The position numbers were made by a program, and so were the translations under genes. This document shows positions 53,679-62,453 of a stretch of DNA of 64,000 nucleotides, piece after piece. Under the pieces are notes generated by a model. The model did no database searches. It was given only the letters and a program-made list of their open reading frames with translations, and was not told where the DNA came from. Numbering within the stretch: position 1 is the stretch's first letter; each line of letters begins with the position of its first letter. Source of the DNA: Chlorogloea purpurea SAG 13.99 (GTDB lineage: Bacteria; Cyanobacteriota; Cyanobacteriia; Cyanobacteriales; Microcystaceae); NCBI GenBank assembly GCA_016903695.1, contig JADQBB010000001.1:62001-126000 (forward strand), read 5' to 3'.

Positions 53679-54830
53679 ATGGATAAGACATTATTCACGG
53701 CAGATTCCCCGGGACAGTTACGAGAATTAGCTTTTGATGGTGGCAAAGACTGGGCCTTTATTCCTAATTCATTACCAGAAAGCTGGGAGGTATGCGGAGA
53801 AATATGGCCTTTATTGGTTCAAGCACGAGAGGAATTAGCGAGGCTTGATGGCATGGGCCGTTATATGCCGAACTATAATTTATTGTTACGTCCACTACAA
53901 AGAAGAGAGGCATTACGTTCGTCTAGTCTAGAAGGAACTTACGCTACTCCCCAACAACTTTTATTATTCGAGATTGAACCAAAGGAACCGAGATCTGCCG
54001 ACGACCCTGCAAGTTCTTGGCAAGAAGTGTGGAATTACAGTAGAGCTTTGGAGTTAGGTTTACAGCTTTTAGCTGAAAAACCACTTACATTAAACTTAAT
54101 TCGTGCGATGCACCAGGAACTTCTAGCTGGAGTGAGAGGCTCTCAAAGAGATCCGGGAAACTTTCGCCGTTCTCAGGTTCATATTGGTTCAGAACGGCGA
54201 TTTATCCCTCCCCCACCTAATGAAATCATGTCTTGTTTAGATGCTCTTGAAAAAATTATTCATAAAGAGAAAAAGATAGATCCCTTAATTTTTTGCTTTA
54301 TGGCTCACTATCAATTTGAAACTATTCATCCGTTTCTCGATGGAAATGGTCGAGTAGGAAGACTACTTTTATCGTTAATGATTTATGAACAATGTCGCCT
54401 TAATAGACCTTGGCTCTATTTAAGTGCTTTTTTTGACAAATATAAAGATGAATACATCGATCTTTTATTTCAGGTTAGTTCAAAAGGGAACTGGAAAGAT
54501 TGGATAAAGTTTTGCCTACGAGCAACAATTGAGCAATCAAAAGACTCTATCAGACGTTTTGATGAGCTTTTAGAGCTACGTGAAAAATATAAGATTTTAT
54601 TAAATAAATGTAGAGGAAATATTAGGCTCAATCGTCTTATAGATCATCTTTTTGAATCGCCCGCTATCACTATTTCTCAGTTAGCTATAATGTGCGATAT
54701 ATCATATCCTACAGCACGCACGGATATAGAACGTCTAATTTCTGTGGAAATCCTTGTAGATTCCGATATGTCAGAACGTCCTAGAATTTATTTTGCTCCT
54801 CACATATTAGAAATAGCTTTTAATGATTAG
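53679..54830 (+). CDS. Fic-family protein (AMPylase-like)
   Basis: A 383-residue Fic protein. The N-terminal domain has an inhibitory-helix motif SSSLEG (S-x3-E-G, about 81-86), as in self-inhibited Fic proteins. The active loop is HPFLDGNGRVGR (about 217-228), complete with catalytic histidine and the DGN-R residues. The C-terminal 70 residues form a winged helix (ITISQLAIMCDISYPTARTDIERLI). Fic enzymes usually transfer AMP to a hydroxyl side chain; the target is unknown. It is passenger cargo of the transposon, convergent with tniQ and overlapping its 3' end by 24 bp. Confidence 0.9.
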   Translation: MDKTLFTADSPGQLRELAFDGGKDWAFIPNSLPESWEVCGEIWPLLVQAREELARLDGMGRYMPNYNLLLRPLQRREALRSSSLEGTYATPQQLLLFEIEPKEPRSADDPASSWQEVWNYSRALELGLQLLAEKPLTLNLIRAMHQELLAGVRGSQRDPGNFRRSQVHIGSERRFIPPPPNEIMSCLDALEKIIHKEKKIDPLIFCFMAHYQFETIHPFLDGNGRVGRLLLSLMIYEQCRLNRPWLYLSAFFDKYKDEYIDLLFQVSSKGNWKDWIKFCLRATIEQSKDSIRRFDELLELREKYKILLNKCRGNIRLNRLIDHLFESPAITISQLAIMCDISYPTARTDIERLISVEILVDSDMSERPRIYFAPHILEIAFND

Positions 54831-55331
54831 CAACTTTTTTTGATATTTCCCCATCTTGAAGTACTCCAAACCACAATGCTTACATTTGCCGTCTTCCCAC
54901 AAAGCAGGAATCGGAAAAGTAGTTTTGCAGTTAATACATCGAGAGAGCAATCGAACCCCGTGTACGGAGCAACCCCAAACGTTTTTATCCTGCCACGCTA
55001 TACGATGACAAGGGTTCTCGCCGAAACACAAAGCGCACAACATGATCGGTTTTGTTTGAATGGTCATCTCAGAAGTAGGTAACATTTGTTTTAAATCTTC
55101 CAGATCAACCATTACAACCTTAGAAAGTGCCTGTAATTCTTTATATCCCGGAAAAGGGTTAAAATACAACTTTTCCCATCGAACCAGAACCGCCCCCAAG
55201 CCCGCCACCTGCCCTAATCCACTTGCGGCGGAAAAACGATTTCCTTTCGCTCGTCGAAATCTCCCTAAAAAATGACTAATACTCTCCCCAGGTAGGGGAT
55301 CGACTTTAGTTAACCAATATTCCTTATCCAT
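54807..55331 (-). CDS. tniQ: TniQ, short type V-K form
   Basis: A 174-residue adaptor linking the Cas12k complex to TnsC. The N-terminal TniQ motif is LPGESISHFLGRFRRAKGN (about 13-31). Four Cys/His pairs form two zinc knuckles: C99/C102 with C121/H124, and C132/C135 with C150/C153. The length agrees with the short TniQ of ShCAST and not with the 400-residue TniQ of type I-F CASTs. It overlaps tnsC by 8 bp. The C-terminal tail KKLLIIKSYF is encoded over the 3' end of fic and looks acquired. Confidence 0.93.
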   Translation of the reverse strand: MDKEYWLTKVDPLPGESISHFLGRFRRAKGNRFSAASGLGQVAGLGAVLVRWEKLYFNPFPGYKELQALSKVVMVDLEDLKQMLPTSEMTIQTKPIMLCALCFGENPCHRIAWQDKNVWGCSVHGVRLLSRCINCKTTFPIPALWEDGKCKHCGLEYFKMGKYQKKLLIIKSYF

Positions 55332-56205
55332 TACGAGTTCTCCTCTCAGACCACTTTATTGAGGCGATTGTCTGGTTCAATATTTCGAGTGTGATATTTT
55401 TTTCTCCTTTCTGTAAAGCCCGGATTGCGGACTTTCGGAGAATCATATCCAGACGACCGACTAACTTATGGGTAGCTCTTTTAAGAAGTTTTAGATTTTC
55501 TCCTTTGGCTAGATTCGAGGGTTCGGGTAAACGAATAATATCTTTTTCCCATGCCGTGATCAACTGCTTGAACTCCCGATCATCCAAGGCATCCATAACA
55601 TACATTTCCAGAAAACGATTTATAACCTGTTCATCTCGCTTGAGAACCGCCTCTAGCCGATGGCTCGTTCCGACTAACAAAACAGCGATATTTAACTCGT
55701 CCTCGTCATAAACGTGTCTGACATCCGCAAAAGTTTCGTATTTAAAATGGTTCGCTTCATCGACGATTAACATTTCGCACTCGTGAATTTTCAAACCGTC
55801 TAATGTCCGTTCTCTAAGATCTGAAACAGTCCCGTTCGTTGGTTTATTCAAAACTTTAAGAATCTTGATGAAGAATTCTCTAGAACCGCAATTGGGAGGA
55901 ATTTCAATATAGATAATCGGCTTGATTCTTTTTTTATACTTGGTTTTAATTTGGTTATATTTCTGGGCAAAAGACTTACAAGCTACCGTTTTTCCAGAAC
56001 GGGACTCGCCTACTAAGGAACCCGTCATTCTAGACATAACTAATGTGTAAAGCCACCGGTGACATTTTTGTACTTGTTCGTACTCCAAATAAGGCTGACG
56101 GCTTAATCGATCGATTTCGGCACGAACCTCGGGACTCAAAACCTGGTTGAAGCCAAATTCCGAATCTAATTCTTCAATTATAGATATATCAGTCGTCGAA
56201 TCCAT
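55324..56205 (-). CDS. tnsC: TnsC, AAA+ transposition regulator
   Basis: A 293-residue AAA+ ATPase. Walker A is GESRSGKT (66-73), Walker B MLIVDE (145-150), followed by sensor 1 LLVGTSH (about 178-184). By analogy with ShCAST it polymerises on DNA near the Cas12k R-loop with ATP and recruits TnsB, which then trims the filament. It starts 12 bp after tnsB and overlaps tniQ, forming one tnsB-tnsC-tniQ transcript. It is of normal length with no defect. Confidence 0.95.
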   Translation of the reverse strand: MDSTTDISIIEELDSEFGFNQVLSPEVRAEIDRLSRQPYLEYEQVQKCHRWLYTLVMSRMTGSLVGESRSGKTVACKSFAQKYNQIKTKYKKRIKPIIYIEIPPNCGSREFFIKILKVLNKPTNGTVSDLRERTLDGLKIHECEMLIVDEANHFKYETFADVRHVYDEDELNIAVLLVGTSHRLEAVLKRDEQVINRFLEMYVMDALDDREFKQLITAWEKDIIRLPEPSNLAKGENLKLLKRATHKLVGRLDMILRKSAIRALQKGEKNITLEILNQTIASIKWSERRTRNG

Positions 56206-56217
56206 AATAAATACCTC

Positions 56218-57942
56218 TTAATCATCTAGGAATTCGTCCATATAACGGACTTTATATTGTGGTGGAGAAATATCGTCCTCTTCCTCGATTTCAGTAGCCT
56301 CCAAGCCATCGGATTCTTGAATGGAAAGTTTTTGTTTAATCGAGTTGCGTGAATTCACCGTCTCGTGTGCGGCTTTTCGGCGCTCTAGACGATCGTGTAC
56401 CAGTTCTTGGGTAAGAGCTTGTCGTTCCATCATTGCATCGAGAACGGTATTATTATTAATATTTTCTTCGGCTTCTTTGAGTTGTTTATTAAAAGCTTTG
56501 AGTTCTCGATAAGATAGAACCTCTGCTTCTAAATTCATTGCATGGGCGTAATCAAGAAAAGATTCGGTTCCATCCGATAAATATTCGTAAACTAGAATAG
56601 TCGTTATGTCATCAGGGTCGTAACGAATCGCAACTGTTTCACCGGCGCGACCTTTGAGTAATTCTGAACGATAAGTCAAATTCTCGAACTGAAGAGTTCC
56701 AAATTTTTGAACTGTTCTTCTCGTCATTTTCATTAAAGCGATGTCTAGTTCTCGCTCATTGTAGAGATGAGGAGGAACCATACATCCTTTTTCCCATCTG
56801 CAAATTCTCGTTTGTTGTTTCGTCCTAGGATCGGGTTTTCCGTTGTATTCATCGACAATATACTTGACTATAATAAATTCAAGATCTTTAAGTGTAAGGC
56901 AAGCACCCTTATCTACATTTTTCGGTCTCTCTTGAACGTTAATACCCGTGTACCCGGGTAATTCTCGTAAAACGCTATCATCCAAAGTTCTAAAAAAACG
57001 TTCCACTATACCGCCGTCAGACGGCCTCCTCCTCAAGTAACAATTAAAACCGAGTTGGGCCGCTACCTGTTCCGTGATATGAATAGAACGAAAATCTTTA
57101 CCCCCATCGGTGTAGAAATAGTTCGGAACGCCGTAAGTGTTCCACTGGCCTTTCAGACGGTATTCTGAACCGTAGGATTTGGGCAGAATGGCATGACGTA
57201 GGGTTAAAGCGTCTACTTGAGAACTCGGCGCATAAAAACCGAGAAAGACCCCCATTAGGCATCGGGAGTAAGAGTCAATAATGATGGTTATCCAAGGGCG
57301 TTCAAGAGTACCGAATTCATCAACTACTAGAATATTTAAACGAGTATGGTCGCATTGCCAAACATCGTTACTGCCCTCGACTAGCAACTCTCGTCCATCA
57401 CGGGTCATGTGAGTTAAATGCTCCCCGGAAAATCCCGGGCTTCTAGCATTGTTTTTTCTGCGTTTTTCTTCGATATATTGGTTTAAAATTCTGTATACCG
57501 TTTGGCAGCTAGGAAACTCGCCTTTTTGTAAGCCTAGCTGTTTCGCCTTTCCTTTTACTTTTAGATATACCTGATGACGCAATATAGAGTTAATATTTTC
57601 GTCTTCATCGTTTTTTTTAGCATCTGATGCGTAAGTTTCAATGATAAATTCCTTCCAATCCTCATCTATTCGAGTCTTTCCCCGATCAGAGCGAGTCTTA
57701 ACGAGTGCCATCAATCCTTTTTCCCGATATTTCTTCAAAAGCCTTTCAACGCTCCGAACCGTGACACCTAACTGTTTAGCAGCCGCCTGTTTGCGCTGAC
57801 CGTAAGTTTCACGATCGCACGGTTCGATGAGACTCGCTATTAAATCCATTTTCATCTTCACATCGTCGGTAATCATTTCGTCCGATGGGAGTAAATAGCC
57901 CTTGGATGTTTCGGGGTTGTTTTTAGGTGTAACTTTGGACAT
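56218..57942 (-). CDS. tnsB: TnsB, DDE transposase
   Basis: A 574-residue DDE transposase that binds the end repeats and joins 3' ends to target DNA. Order: N-terminal helix-turn-helix domains (LGVTVRSVERLLKKYREKGL, about 58-77), catalytic core with D198 in WQCDHTR, D279 in FYTDGGKD and E314 in GIVERFF, the beta-barrel domain, and a C-terminal tail ending in RYMDEFLDD that is the likely TnsC-contact hook. ATG 57942 is preferred to GTG 57954. With no tnsA present, the 5' ends are not cut, so cointegrates are expected. It resembles ShCAST TnsB along its length. Confidence 0.96.
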   Translation of the reverse strand: MSKVTPKNNPETSKGYLLPSDEMITDDVKMKMDLIASLIEPCDRETYGQRKQAAAKQLGVTVRSVERLLKKYREKGLMALVKTRSDRGKTRIDEDWKEFIIETYASDAKKNDEDENINSILRHQVYLKVKGKAKQLGLQKGEFPSCQTVYRILNQYIEEKRRKNNARSPGFSGEHLTHMTRDGRELLVEGSNDVWQCDHTRLNILVVDEFGTLERPWITIIIDSYSRCLMGVFLGFYAPSSQVDALTLRHAILPKSYGSEYRLKGQWNTYGVPNYFYTDGGKDFRSIHITEQVAAQLGFNCYLRRRPSDGGIVERFFRTLDDSVLRELPGYTGINVQERPKNVDKGACLTLKDLEFIIVKYIVDEYNGKPDPRTKQQTRICRWEKGCMVPPHLYNERELDIALMKMTRRTVQKFGTLQFENLTYRSELLKGRAGETVAIRYDPDDITTILVYEYLSDGTESFLDYAHAMNLEAEVLSYRELKAFNKQLKEAEENINNNTVLDAMMERQALTQELVHDRLERRKAAHETVNSRNSIKQKLSIQESDGLEATEIEEEDDISPPQYKVRYMDEFLDD

Positions 57943-57997
57943 CGGTATCGCCACCTACATCTGTACTATCTTTAGTATACAGCTTTTCTCCAAGAAG

Positions 57998-58234
57998 CGA
58001 CACTTTATGTTTGAAAAATTTTTGGAGGAATATTTCGTTAATTTATATACTTTACGACACATAATAAGTGAAGAAGTGCTTTTGCGACAATTAATACGTG
58101 AAAGATGCAAAAGCCAAACAACTCGGTTACAAAACAAAAATAAAGGCTATAATCTTTGCTCTGCAAGCATTTCAGCCCTTCAACTCTAGCGACACATAAT
58201 TTGTTAAATGCGACATTTAATTTGTGAATGTACA
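57998..58234 (-). repeat. CAST tnsB-side end with five TnsB-type sites
   Basis: Plus-strand copies of a CGACAxxTAATTTGTgA-like motif occur at 57998-58014, 58055-58071, 58085-58101, 58190-58206 and 58211-58227, ending in the tip AATGTACA. The outer two are closest to consensus and 21 bp apart; the inner ones have drifted. The asymmetric arrangement compared with the other end (four close copies) is typical of Tn7-like elements. Confidence 0.85.
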
Positions 58235-58243
58235 CCATATTCC
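58235..58243 (+). repeat. Right copy of the 9-bp direct repeat flanking the CAST
   Basis: CCATATTCC begins directly after the terminal TGTACA and equals the 9 bp before the other tip at 43833-43841. Confidence 0.8.
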
Positions 58244-58359
58244 GAAACCGTTATCAGAAAAGGCTTTTAGCCGTTTCTCCTTCCCCATTACCCCGGGAAA
58301 AGCCCGCAGTAGGGCCCTATTAATTGGGTCTTTTTCTATCAGTTTGGGTATATAAAATG

Positions 58360-58392
58360 GGTTCGGAGTTACGCTTAGCGCAACTCCGAACC
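58360..58392 (-). terminator. Terminator after cpcS
   Basis: A 15-bp stem with one mismatch, GGTTCGGAGTTACGC and GCGCAACTCCGAACC, loop TTA, 5 bp after the cpcS stop on its strand. CCCATTTTATA follows on the minus strand. Confidence 0.75.
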
Positions 58393-58397
58393 TTACC

Positions 58398-58976
58398 TTA
58401 CCAGCCGCTAATCGAGTAAACGGCCCGATGGGGGGCAGCCTTTCCCTCGCCGTTACTATCTAAGCGCACCTCGGCGCAGAATGTAGCCGTATTAAAACCG
58501 CCGTAACGTTGTACGGTACTGGTACGCAGTCGTAAATTGGGGTTGACGAACCAGAAACGCTCGAAAGTGGTCATGGTTTCGTACTCCGTCACCAAAACGA
58601 GGCCGCCTTCTTCGTCTACATGATAGTTCCCGGCGATCGGTACTATTTCCGCATAACCTCGCTCCCGTAGTAAGATACCCGAAGTAGGTTCGTCCGCGTC
58701 TGGAATTAAAGCGAAAACCGTCGTCCCCTGATGATTTTCGTCGTCTTTATCCCACTGCATGGAACCATCCCAACTCACGAAAGCACCCCCCACGGACTTC
58801 GCCGGGTCAACATTGTGCATCTCGCAGATAGCTATAACTTTAGGGTTATCAGCCGGTAAAGATTCCACGTAAATTTGGGAATCGCCCGTCTCCGCCCTTC
58901 TAAAAGGTAGATGGTGAGTGGTGCGCTGTGACTGCCACTTACCCGCACTGCGTTGAAAAAATTTCATTCCATCCAT
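58398..58976 (-). CDS. cpcS: Phycobiliprotein lyase CpcS/CpeS
   Basis: A lipocalin-fold bilin lyase of about 192 residues of the CpcS/CpeS family, which attaches phycocyanobilin to Cys-84-type sites of phycobiliproteins. Family features are MKFFQRSAGKWQSQRTTHHLPFRRAE at the N-terminus, GGAFVSWDGSMQWD, ERFWFVNPNLRLRTSTVQRYGGFNTATFCAEVR (about 135-167) and a C-terminal SISGW. ATG 58976 is preferred over the GTG at 58982. It lies immediately beyond the CAST and originally faced the 3' side of tRNA-Ala. Confidence 0.92.
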   Translation of the reverse strand: MDGMKFFQRSAGKWQSQRTTHHLPFRRAETGDSQIYVESLPADNPKVIAICEMHNVDPAKSVGGAFVSWDGSMQWDKDDENHQGTTVFALIPDADEPTSGILLRERGYAEIVPIAGNYHVDEEGGLVLVTEYETMTTFERFWFVNPNLRLRTSTVQRYGGFNTATFCAEVRLDSNGEGKAAPHRAVYSISGW

Positions 58977-59032
58977 GATCACTTTTTCCCTCTCTTATAT
59001 CTAAACCCTATTTTAATTGTTCTTCCGGTTCC

Positions 59033-59473
59033 CTATTGCCTATTCCCCAACAAAAAAGACCTTCCTGGATGAACTAAAAAGCGATTGCGAATTGCCTCCC
59101 GCCCCAATAACATCCTGAAGCCCATTACATCCCGATTGGTGAGAGTTAATTCGATCGTACAGGAAGTTTGCCCTAATTCGATCGTCGTAACGATCACGGG
59201 TCTTTCTTCACTGATGCCGCCGGAATTTCTCACCTGTCGCCAGTCTAAAACAGGAGCTTCGGCAGTCAGGATATAGTCATCATCTCGCTGATAAGGATGA
59301 ACATGAAAACGGATCATTTCCCGCCCATCTATGTAAAAAGATTGAATGGCAAAAGCGTGTAAAGCCGATGACCTCGCTCCCGTGTCGATCTTGGCTTTGA
59401 CGGCTACGATCGACAAGTCCGGTAGATTCACCCATTCTCGCCAGCCGATTATCGGTAATACTGTAACTTTCAT
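59033..59473 (-). CDS. Retropepsin-like protease of the RimK-associated family
   Basis: A 146-residue protein of the PF05618 family, often annotated as ATP-dependent zinc protease. The catalytic-type motif is KIDTGARSSALHA (about 28-40), with the aspartate before TGA as in retropepsins; the second conserved block is NRDVMGFRMLLGREAIRNRFLVHPG. Family genes are usually next to a RimK-type ligase, which is not seen here. The substrate is unknown; an ATP requirement is not supported by the sequence. Confidence 0.82.
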   Translation of the reverse strand: MKVTVLPIIGWREWVNLPDLSIVAVKAKIDTGARSSALHAFAIQSFYIDGREMIRFHVHPYQRDDDYILTAEAPVLDWRQVRNSGGISEERPVIVTTIELGQTSCTIELTLTNRDVMGFRMLLGREAIRNRFLVHPGRSFLLGNRQ

Positions 59474-59669
59474 CACGATCCTTTAGATTATAATCACCCT
59501 ATTGCCATAAGCAGTAGCAGATCGAACATCCTTCTCTATCCCACCGTTGGATTAAAAAATCAAAAATAGTTGTTTTTTTGAAAAAATCGTGAATAATAAC
59601 ATTACCTCCCCTTAAATTTTCAGAAACGAAAGCCACTAACCCGGACATTCTTTAAAAACCCTATTCATC

Positions 59670-60572
59670 ATGATCTCCATTTATATACTGACCCATAACG
59701 AAGAAATCGATATAGCCCAGTGCATCGAGTCAGCCATGGTCTCGGATGATATTATCGTCGTGGACTCCCTCAGTAACGATCGTACCGTAGAAATCGCCCA
59801 GAATTATCCTGTGCGAGTTGTTCCCCACGCCTTTGAAAGTCACGGACAACAGCGCACCTGGATGTTAAATTCCGTACCAACTAAATATGATTGGGTCTAT
59901 ATTCTCGAAGCCGATGAGAGAATGACTCCCGCCCTCTATCAAGAGTGTTTACAAGCCATACAACAGGAAGAAATCATCGGCTATTACGTGGCCGAGAGAG
60001 TCATGTTCATGGGCAGTTGGATCAAAAATAGCACCCAGTACCCTCGTTACCAGATGCGCCTGTTCAAAAAAGGTTACGTGTGGTTTACCGATTACGGTCA
60101 TACCGAAAGAGAAATCTGTGAGGGAAAAACGGGATTTTTGCGGGAAACCTATCCCCACTATACCTGTAGTAAAGGGTTAAGCCGTTGGATAGACAAGCAT
60201 AATCGCTATTCCACCGACGAAGCCATAGAAACACTCAAACAGTTAAATCACGGGCAAGTTAACTGGTTCGCTTTATTCTTGGGACGTTCAGAAGTGGAAA
60301 GGCGTAGGGCACTGAAAGATCTATCCCTCCGCCTACCTTTTCGCCCCCTCCTGCGCTGGTTTTATATGTATTTTATCCTCGGCGGTATTTGGGACGGGCG
60401 AGCGGGCTTCGCCTGGTGTACTCTCCAGTCATTCTACGAGTATTTGATCTTGTTGAAAGTAGAAGAGAAGAAACAAGCCATCGAAGGTTACGAGAAGAAT
60501 TTACAAAATTGCACCGGTAATAACCCTAAAAGTTCTTCCCTCGTGGGTATTAATAGCGGGAAATCCGATTAA
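59670..60572 (+). CDS. Family 2 glycosyltransferase
   Basis: A 300-residue GT-A fold enzyme. The N-terminus is ISIYILTHNEEIDIAQCIESAMVSDDIIVVDSLSNDRTVEIA; the donor-site region is WVYILEADERMTP (about 74-86) and the later block is FTDYGHTEREICEGKTGFL. It resembles WaaE/KdtX-like enzymes that add sugars to lipopolysaccharide cores. A C-terminal hydrophobic region (LLRWFYMYFILGGIWDGRAGF) may bind the membrane. lpxC lies about 1 kb downstream on the other strand, so a role in outer-membrane glycolipids is plausible but not shown. It overlaps the permease gene 3' end by 4 bp. Confidence 0.82.
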   Translation: MISIYILTHNEEIDIAQCIESAMVSDDIIVVDSLSNDRTVEIAQNYPVRVVPHAFESHGQQRTWMLNSVPTKYDWVYILEADERMTPALYQECLQAIQQEEIIGYYVAERVMFMGSWIKNSTQYPRYQMRLFKKGYVWFTDYGHTEREICEGKTGFLRETYPHYTCSKGLSRWIDKHNRYSTDEAIETLKQLNHGQVNWFALFLGRSEVERRRALKDLSLRLPFRPLLRWFYMYFILGGIWDGRAGFAWCTLQSFYEYLILLKVEEKKQAIEGYEKNLQNCTGNNPKSSSLVGINSGKSD

Positions 60573-61594
60573 TAACGGATGCGGGGGTCGATATAAGCGT
60601 TGATAATATCGATCGCGATCGAAGCGAAAACCACGATAGCAGCGAAGAAAGCCATTAATCCCTGTACCGTAGGATAATCCCTGATAGCGATCGCCTGATA
60701 GAGGCGATTACCCAAACCGGGCCAGGAGAAAGTCACTTCCGTCAATACAGCGCCGCCCAATAAAGAAGCGAACGTTAAACCCAAAACCGTAATCACCGGA
60801 ATCAGTGCGTTTTTAAAAGCGTGAAACCATAAAATCCGCCCCTCGGAAATGCCCCGCGCCTTAGCCGCTTCTATGTAATCAGCCTGTAGGGTTTGCTTGA
60901 GATTAACTCTCACCATGCGCTCGAAAATACCACTCAGGAGTAAACCCAATGTCAAACTCGGTAGGGCCAGATAATAGATAGAAGTGAAAAACTGGCCCCA
61001 ATGGCGCGTCAGGAGACTATCGATACTGTATAAACCCGTCAAGTCCTGGGGTGTTTCATCCCCCAGGGGGAATCTAGTACCGAGGGGAAACCAGCGTAAC
61101 TGTACCGCAAAAATTAGCTGGAACAACATTCCCACCCAGAATATGGGTAAAGAGTAGGTGATGATACTAAATAAACGTCCGAAAGCATCGATAGGCGTAT
61201 TGGGGCGGGAAGCAGACACTACACCGATACCCACCCCCAGTAATAGGGCTACTAATATCCCGAATAAAGATAATTCCACCGTAGCGGCAAAATGTTGGTT
61301 AATAATCTCCCACACGGTAACTCCTTTAGATGTGAGGGAAGAACCTAGATCGAATCGGAGTATACTACCTAAATAATCAAAATACTGACCTATTAACGGT
61401 TTATTCAAGCCCAATTGTTCCCTTAAAGCCTGTTTCGCCGCCTCCGGGGCCCGATTACCCAGGATGGCATCGCTAGGGTCTCCAGGGGCGACGCGCATGA
61501 GAATGAAAACGATCGTTACTATCGTCCACAACATCAGGGGTGCGAGGAGCAAACGCACCGTTATATAGGATTGTAGTGCTTTTAGGCGGGACAT
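60569..61594 (-). CDS. ABC transporter permease, DppB/OppB type
   Basis: A 341-residue inner-membrane permease with six helices. The N-terminal signature is [20 protein letters not shown], and the EAA loop [26 protein letters not shown] (about 248-273) contacts the ATPase. It would transport peptides or similar solutes with a DppC partner, ATPases and a binding protein, none of which are in the window. The start overlaps lpxC's stop by 13 bp, so both share a transcript. Confidence 0.92.
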   Translation of the reverse strand: MSRLKALQSYITVRLLLAPLMLWTIVTIVFILMRVAPGDPSDAILGNRAPEAAKQALREQLGLNKPLIGQYFDYLGSILRFDLGSSLTSKGVTVWEIINQHFAATVELSLFGILVALLLGVGIGVVSASRPNTPIDAFGRLFSIITYSLPIFWVGMLFQLIFAVQLRWFPLGTRFPLGDETPQDLTGLYSIDSLLTRHWGQFFTSIYYLALPSLTLGLLLSGIFERMVRVNLKQTLQADYIEAAKARGISEGRILWFHAFKNALIPVITVLGLTFASLLGGAVLTEVTFSWPGLGNRLYQAIAIRDYPTVQGLMAFFAAIVVFASIAIDIINAYIDPRIRY

Positions 61595-62403
61595 GAATTC
61601 TGGATAGCTCTAGCTAATTCTACATGAAGTTTATGACTGGCTTTATAAGCGAGATAATGACCCCTGGGAATGTTGCCCAGTAAGCTTAAATCACCCAATA
61701 AATCTAAAATTTTATGTCTTACCGGCTCATTTTCAAAGCGCAGGGGCGGATTTAACCATCTGCTACGATCGCAGACGAGGGCATTTTCTAAGCTCCCCCC
61801 CTTGATCAATCCCGCTTTCTGTAATCCTTCTATTTGATCCGCGAGTCCGAAAGTTCTCGCCGGTGCGATCGCAGTTGAAAAGGATTCTACCCCCGGACAC
61901 CAACTGTACCATTGATTACCGATCGGCTCGTAGGGAAAATCTATCCCGTAAGAAAACCGAGTTTCCGGCGAAGGCAGGGCCGCCACGAAAGTATCCCCCT
62001 CGTAAATCCAAATCGGTTGGGAGATAAGGGCGGTATTTTCAGGAATCGATAGCGTGACTCCCACCGCCTCTATGGATTGACTCCACACATGGGCTGATCC
62101 GTCAAGTAAAGGCACTTCAGACCCGTCTATTTCCAATCGGGCATCGGTTATACCCCAACCCGTTAGAGAAGCCAATAAATGCTCTACTGTACCCACTTTT
62201 GCAAATCCCTTGACTAACTCGGTGGAGAGAGTGGTTTTAGCCACCGAATCCACGCCCGCGGGGATAATCGGCGCGTCGGGAAGGTCAACCCGCACGAAAT
62301 AACGCCCTTTACCCGCTGGGGCGGGACAAACTTTAACGGTGGTGGTGTTGCCGGAATGTAAGCCTATTCCGGTGAGGGTAAAGGCTGATTTAACTGTAGA
62401 CAT
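61582..62403 (-). CDS. lpxC: UDP-3-O-acyl-N-acetylglucosamine deacetylase
   Basis: A 273-residue zinc enzyme for the committed step of lipid A synthesis. Landmarks are [14 protein letters not shown] (8-21), the first zinc histidine H75 in [39 protein letters not shown], and the second zinc site [16 protein letters not shown] with its H-x3-D; the catalytic C-terminal histidine is in SHKLHVEL. It is upstream of the permease, overlapping by 13 bp. It is separated from lpxA-lpxB by about 39 kb, and fabZ is not in the window. Confidence 0.95.
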   Translation of the reverse strand: MSTVKSAFTLTGIGLHSGNTTTVKVCPAPAGKGRYFVRVDLPDAPIIPAGVDSVAKTTLSTELVKGFAKVGTVEHLLASLTGWGITDARLEIDGSEVPLLDGSAHVWSQSIEAVGVTLSIPENTALISQPIWIYEGDTFVAALPSPETRFSYGIDFPYEPIGNQWYSWCPGVESFSTAIAPARTFGLADQIEGLQKAGLIKGGSLENALVCDRSRWLNPPLRFENEPVRHKILDLLGDLSLLGNIPRGHYLAYKASHKLHVELARAIQNSCPA

Positions 62404-62453
62404 GGGGTAGATAAGGAAGACCGATCGGTATTACCTTATCATAATCCCCGTCT

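Larger units (their letters stand above)
43842..58234. mobile_element. Type V-K CRISPR-associated Tn7-like transposon (CAST)
   Basis: A complete element of about 14.4 kb. Its ends are 24-bp inverted repeats with 22 matches (43842-43865 and 58211-58234), both beginning TGTACATT. Order from the tRNA side: four TnsB-type sites, delocalised homing repeat, CRISPR array, tracrRNA, cas12k, RHH regulator, hsdR-hsdS-membrane protein-hsdM, fic, tniQ, tnsC, tnsB, five TnsB-type sites. There is no tnsA, as expected for type V-K, so transposition should be replicative and yield cointegrates. The array-side end is next to the tRNA target, which agrees with the target-LE-RE orientation known for ShCAST if the array-side end is called LE. 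All core genes are open and full length, so it may be active. Confidence 0.95.

Noticed and set aside
57902-58238. Open frames in the tnsB-side transposon end
   Set aside because: They cover the TnsB-type site array and show no protein-like composition.
43833-58239. Five-base target duplication at the CAST
   Set aside because: The five bases adjacent to each tip differ (ATTCC and CCATA); only the nine-base repeat matches.
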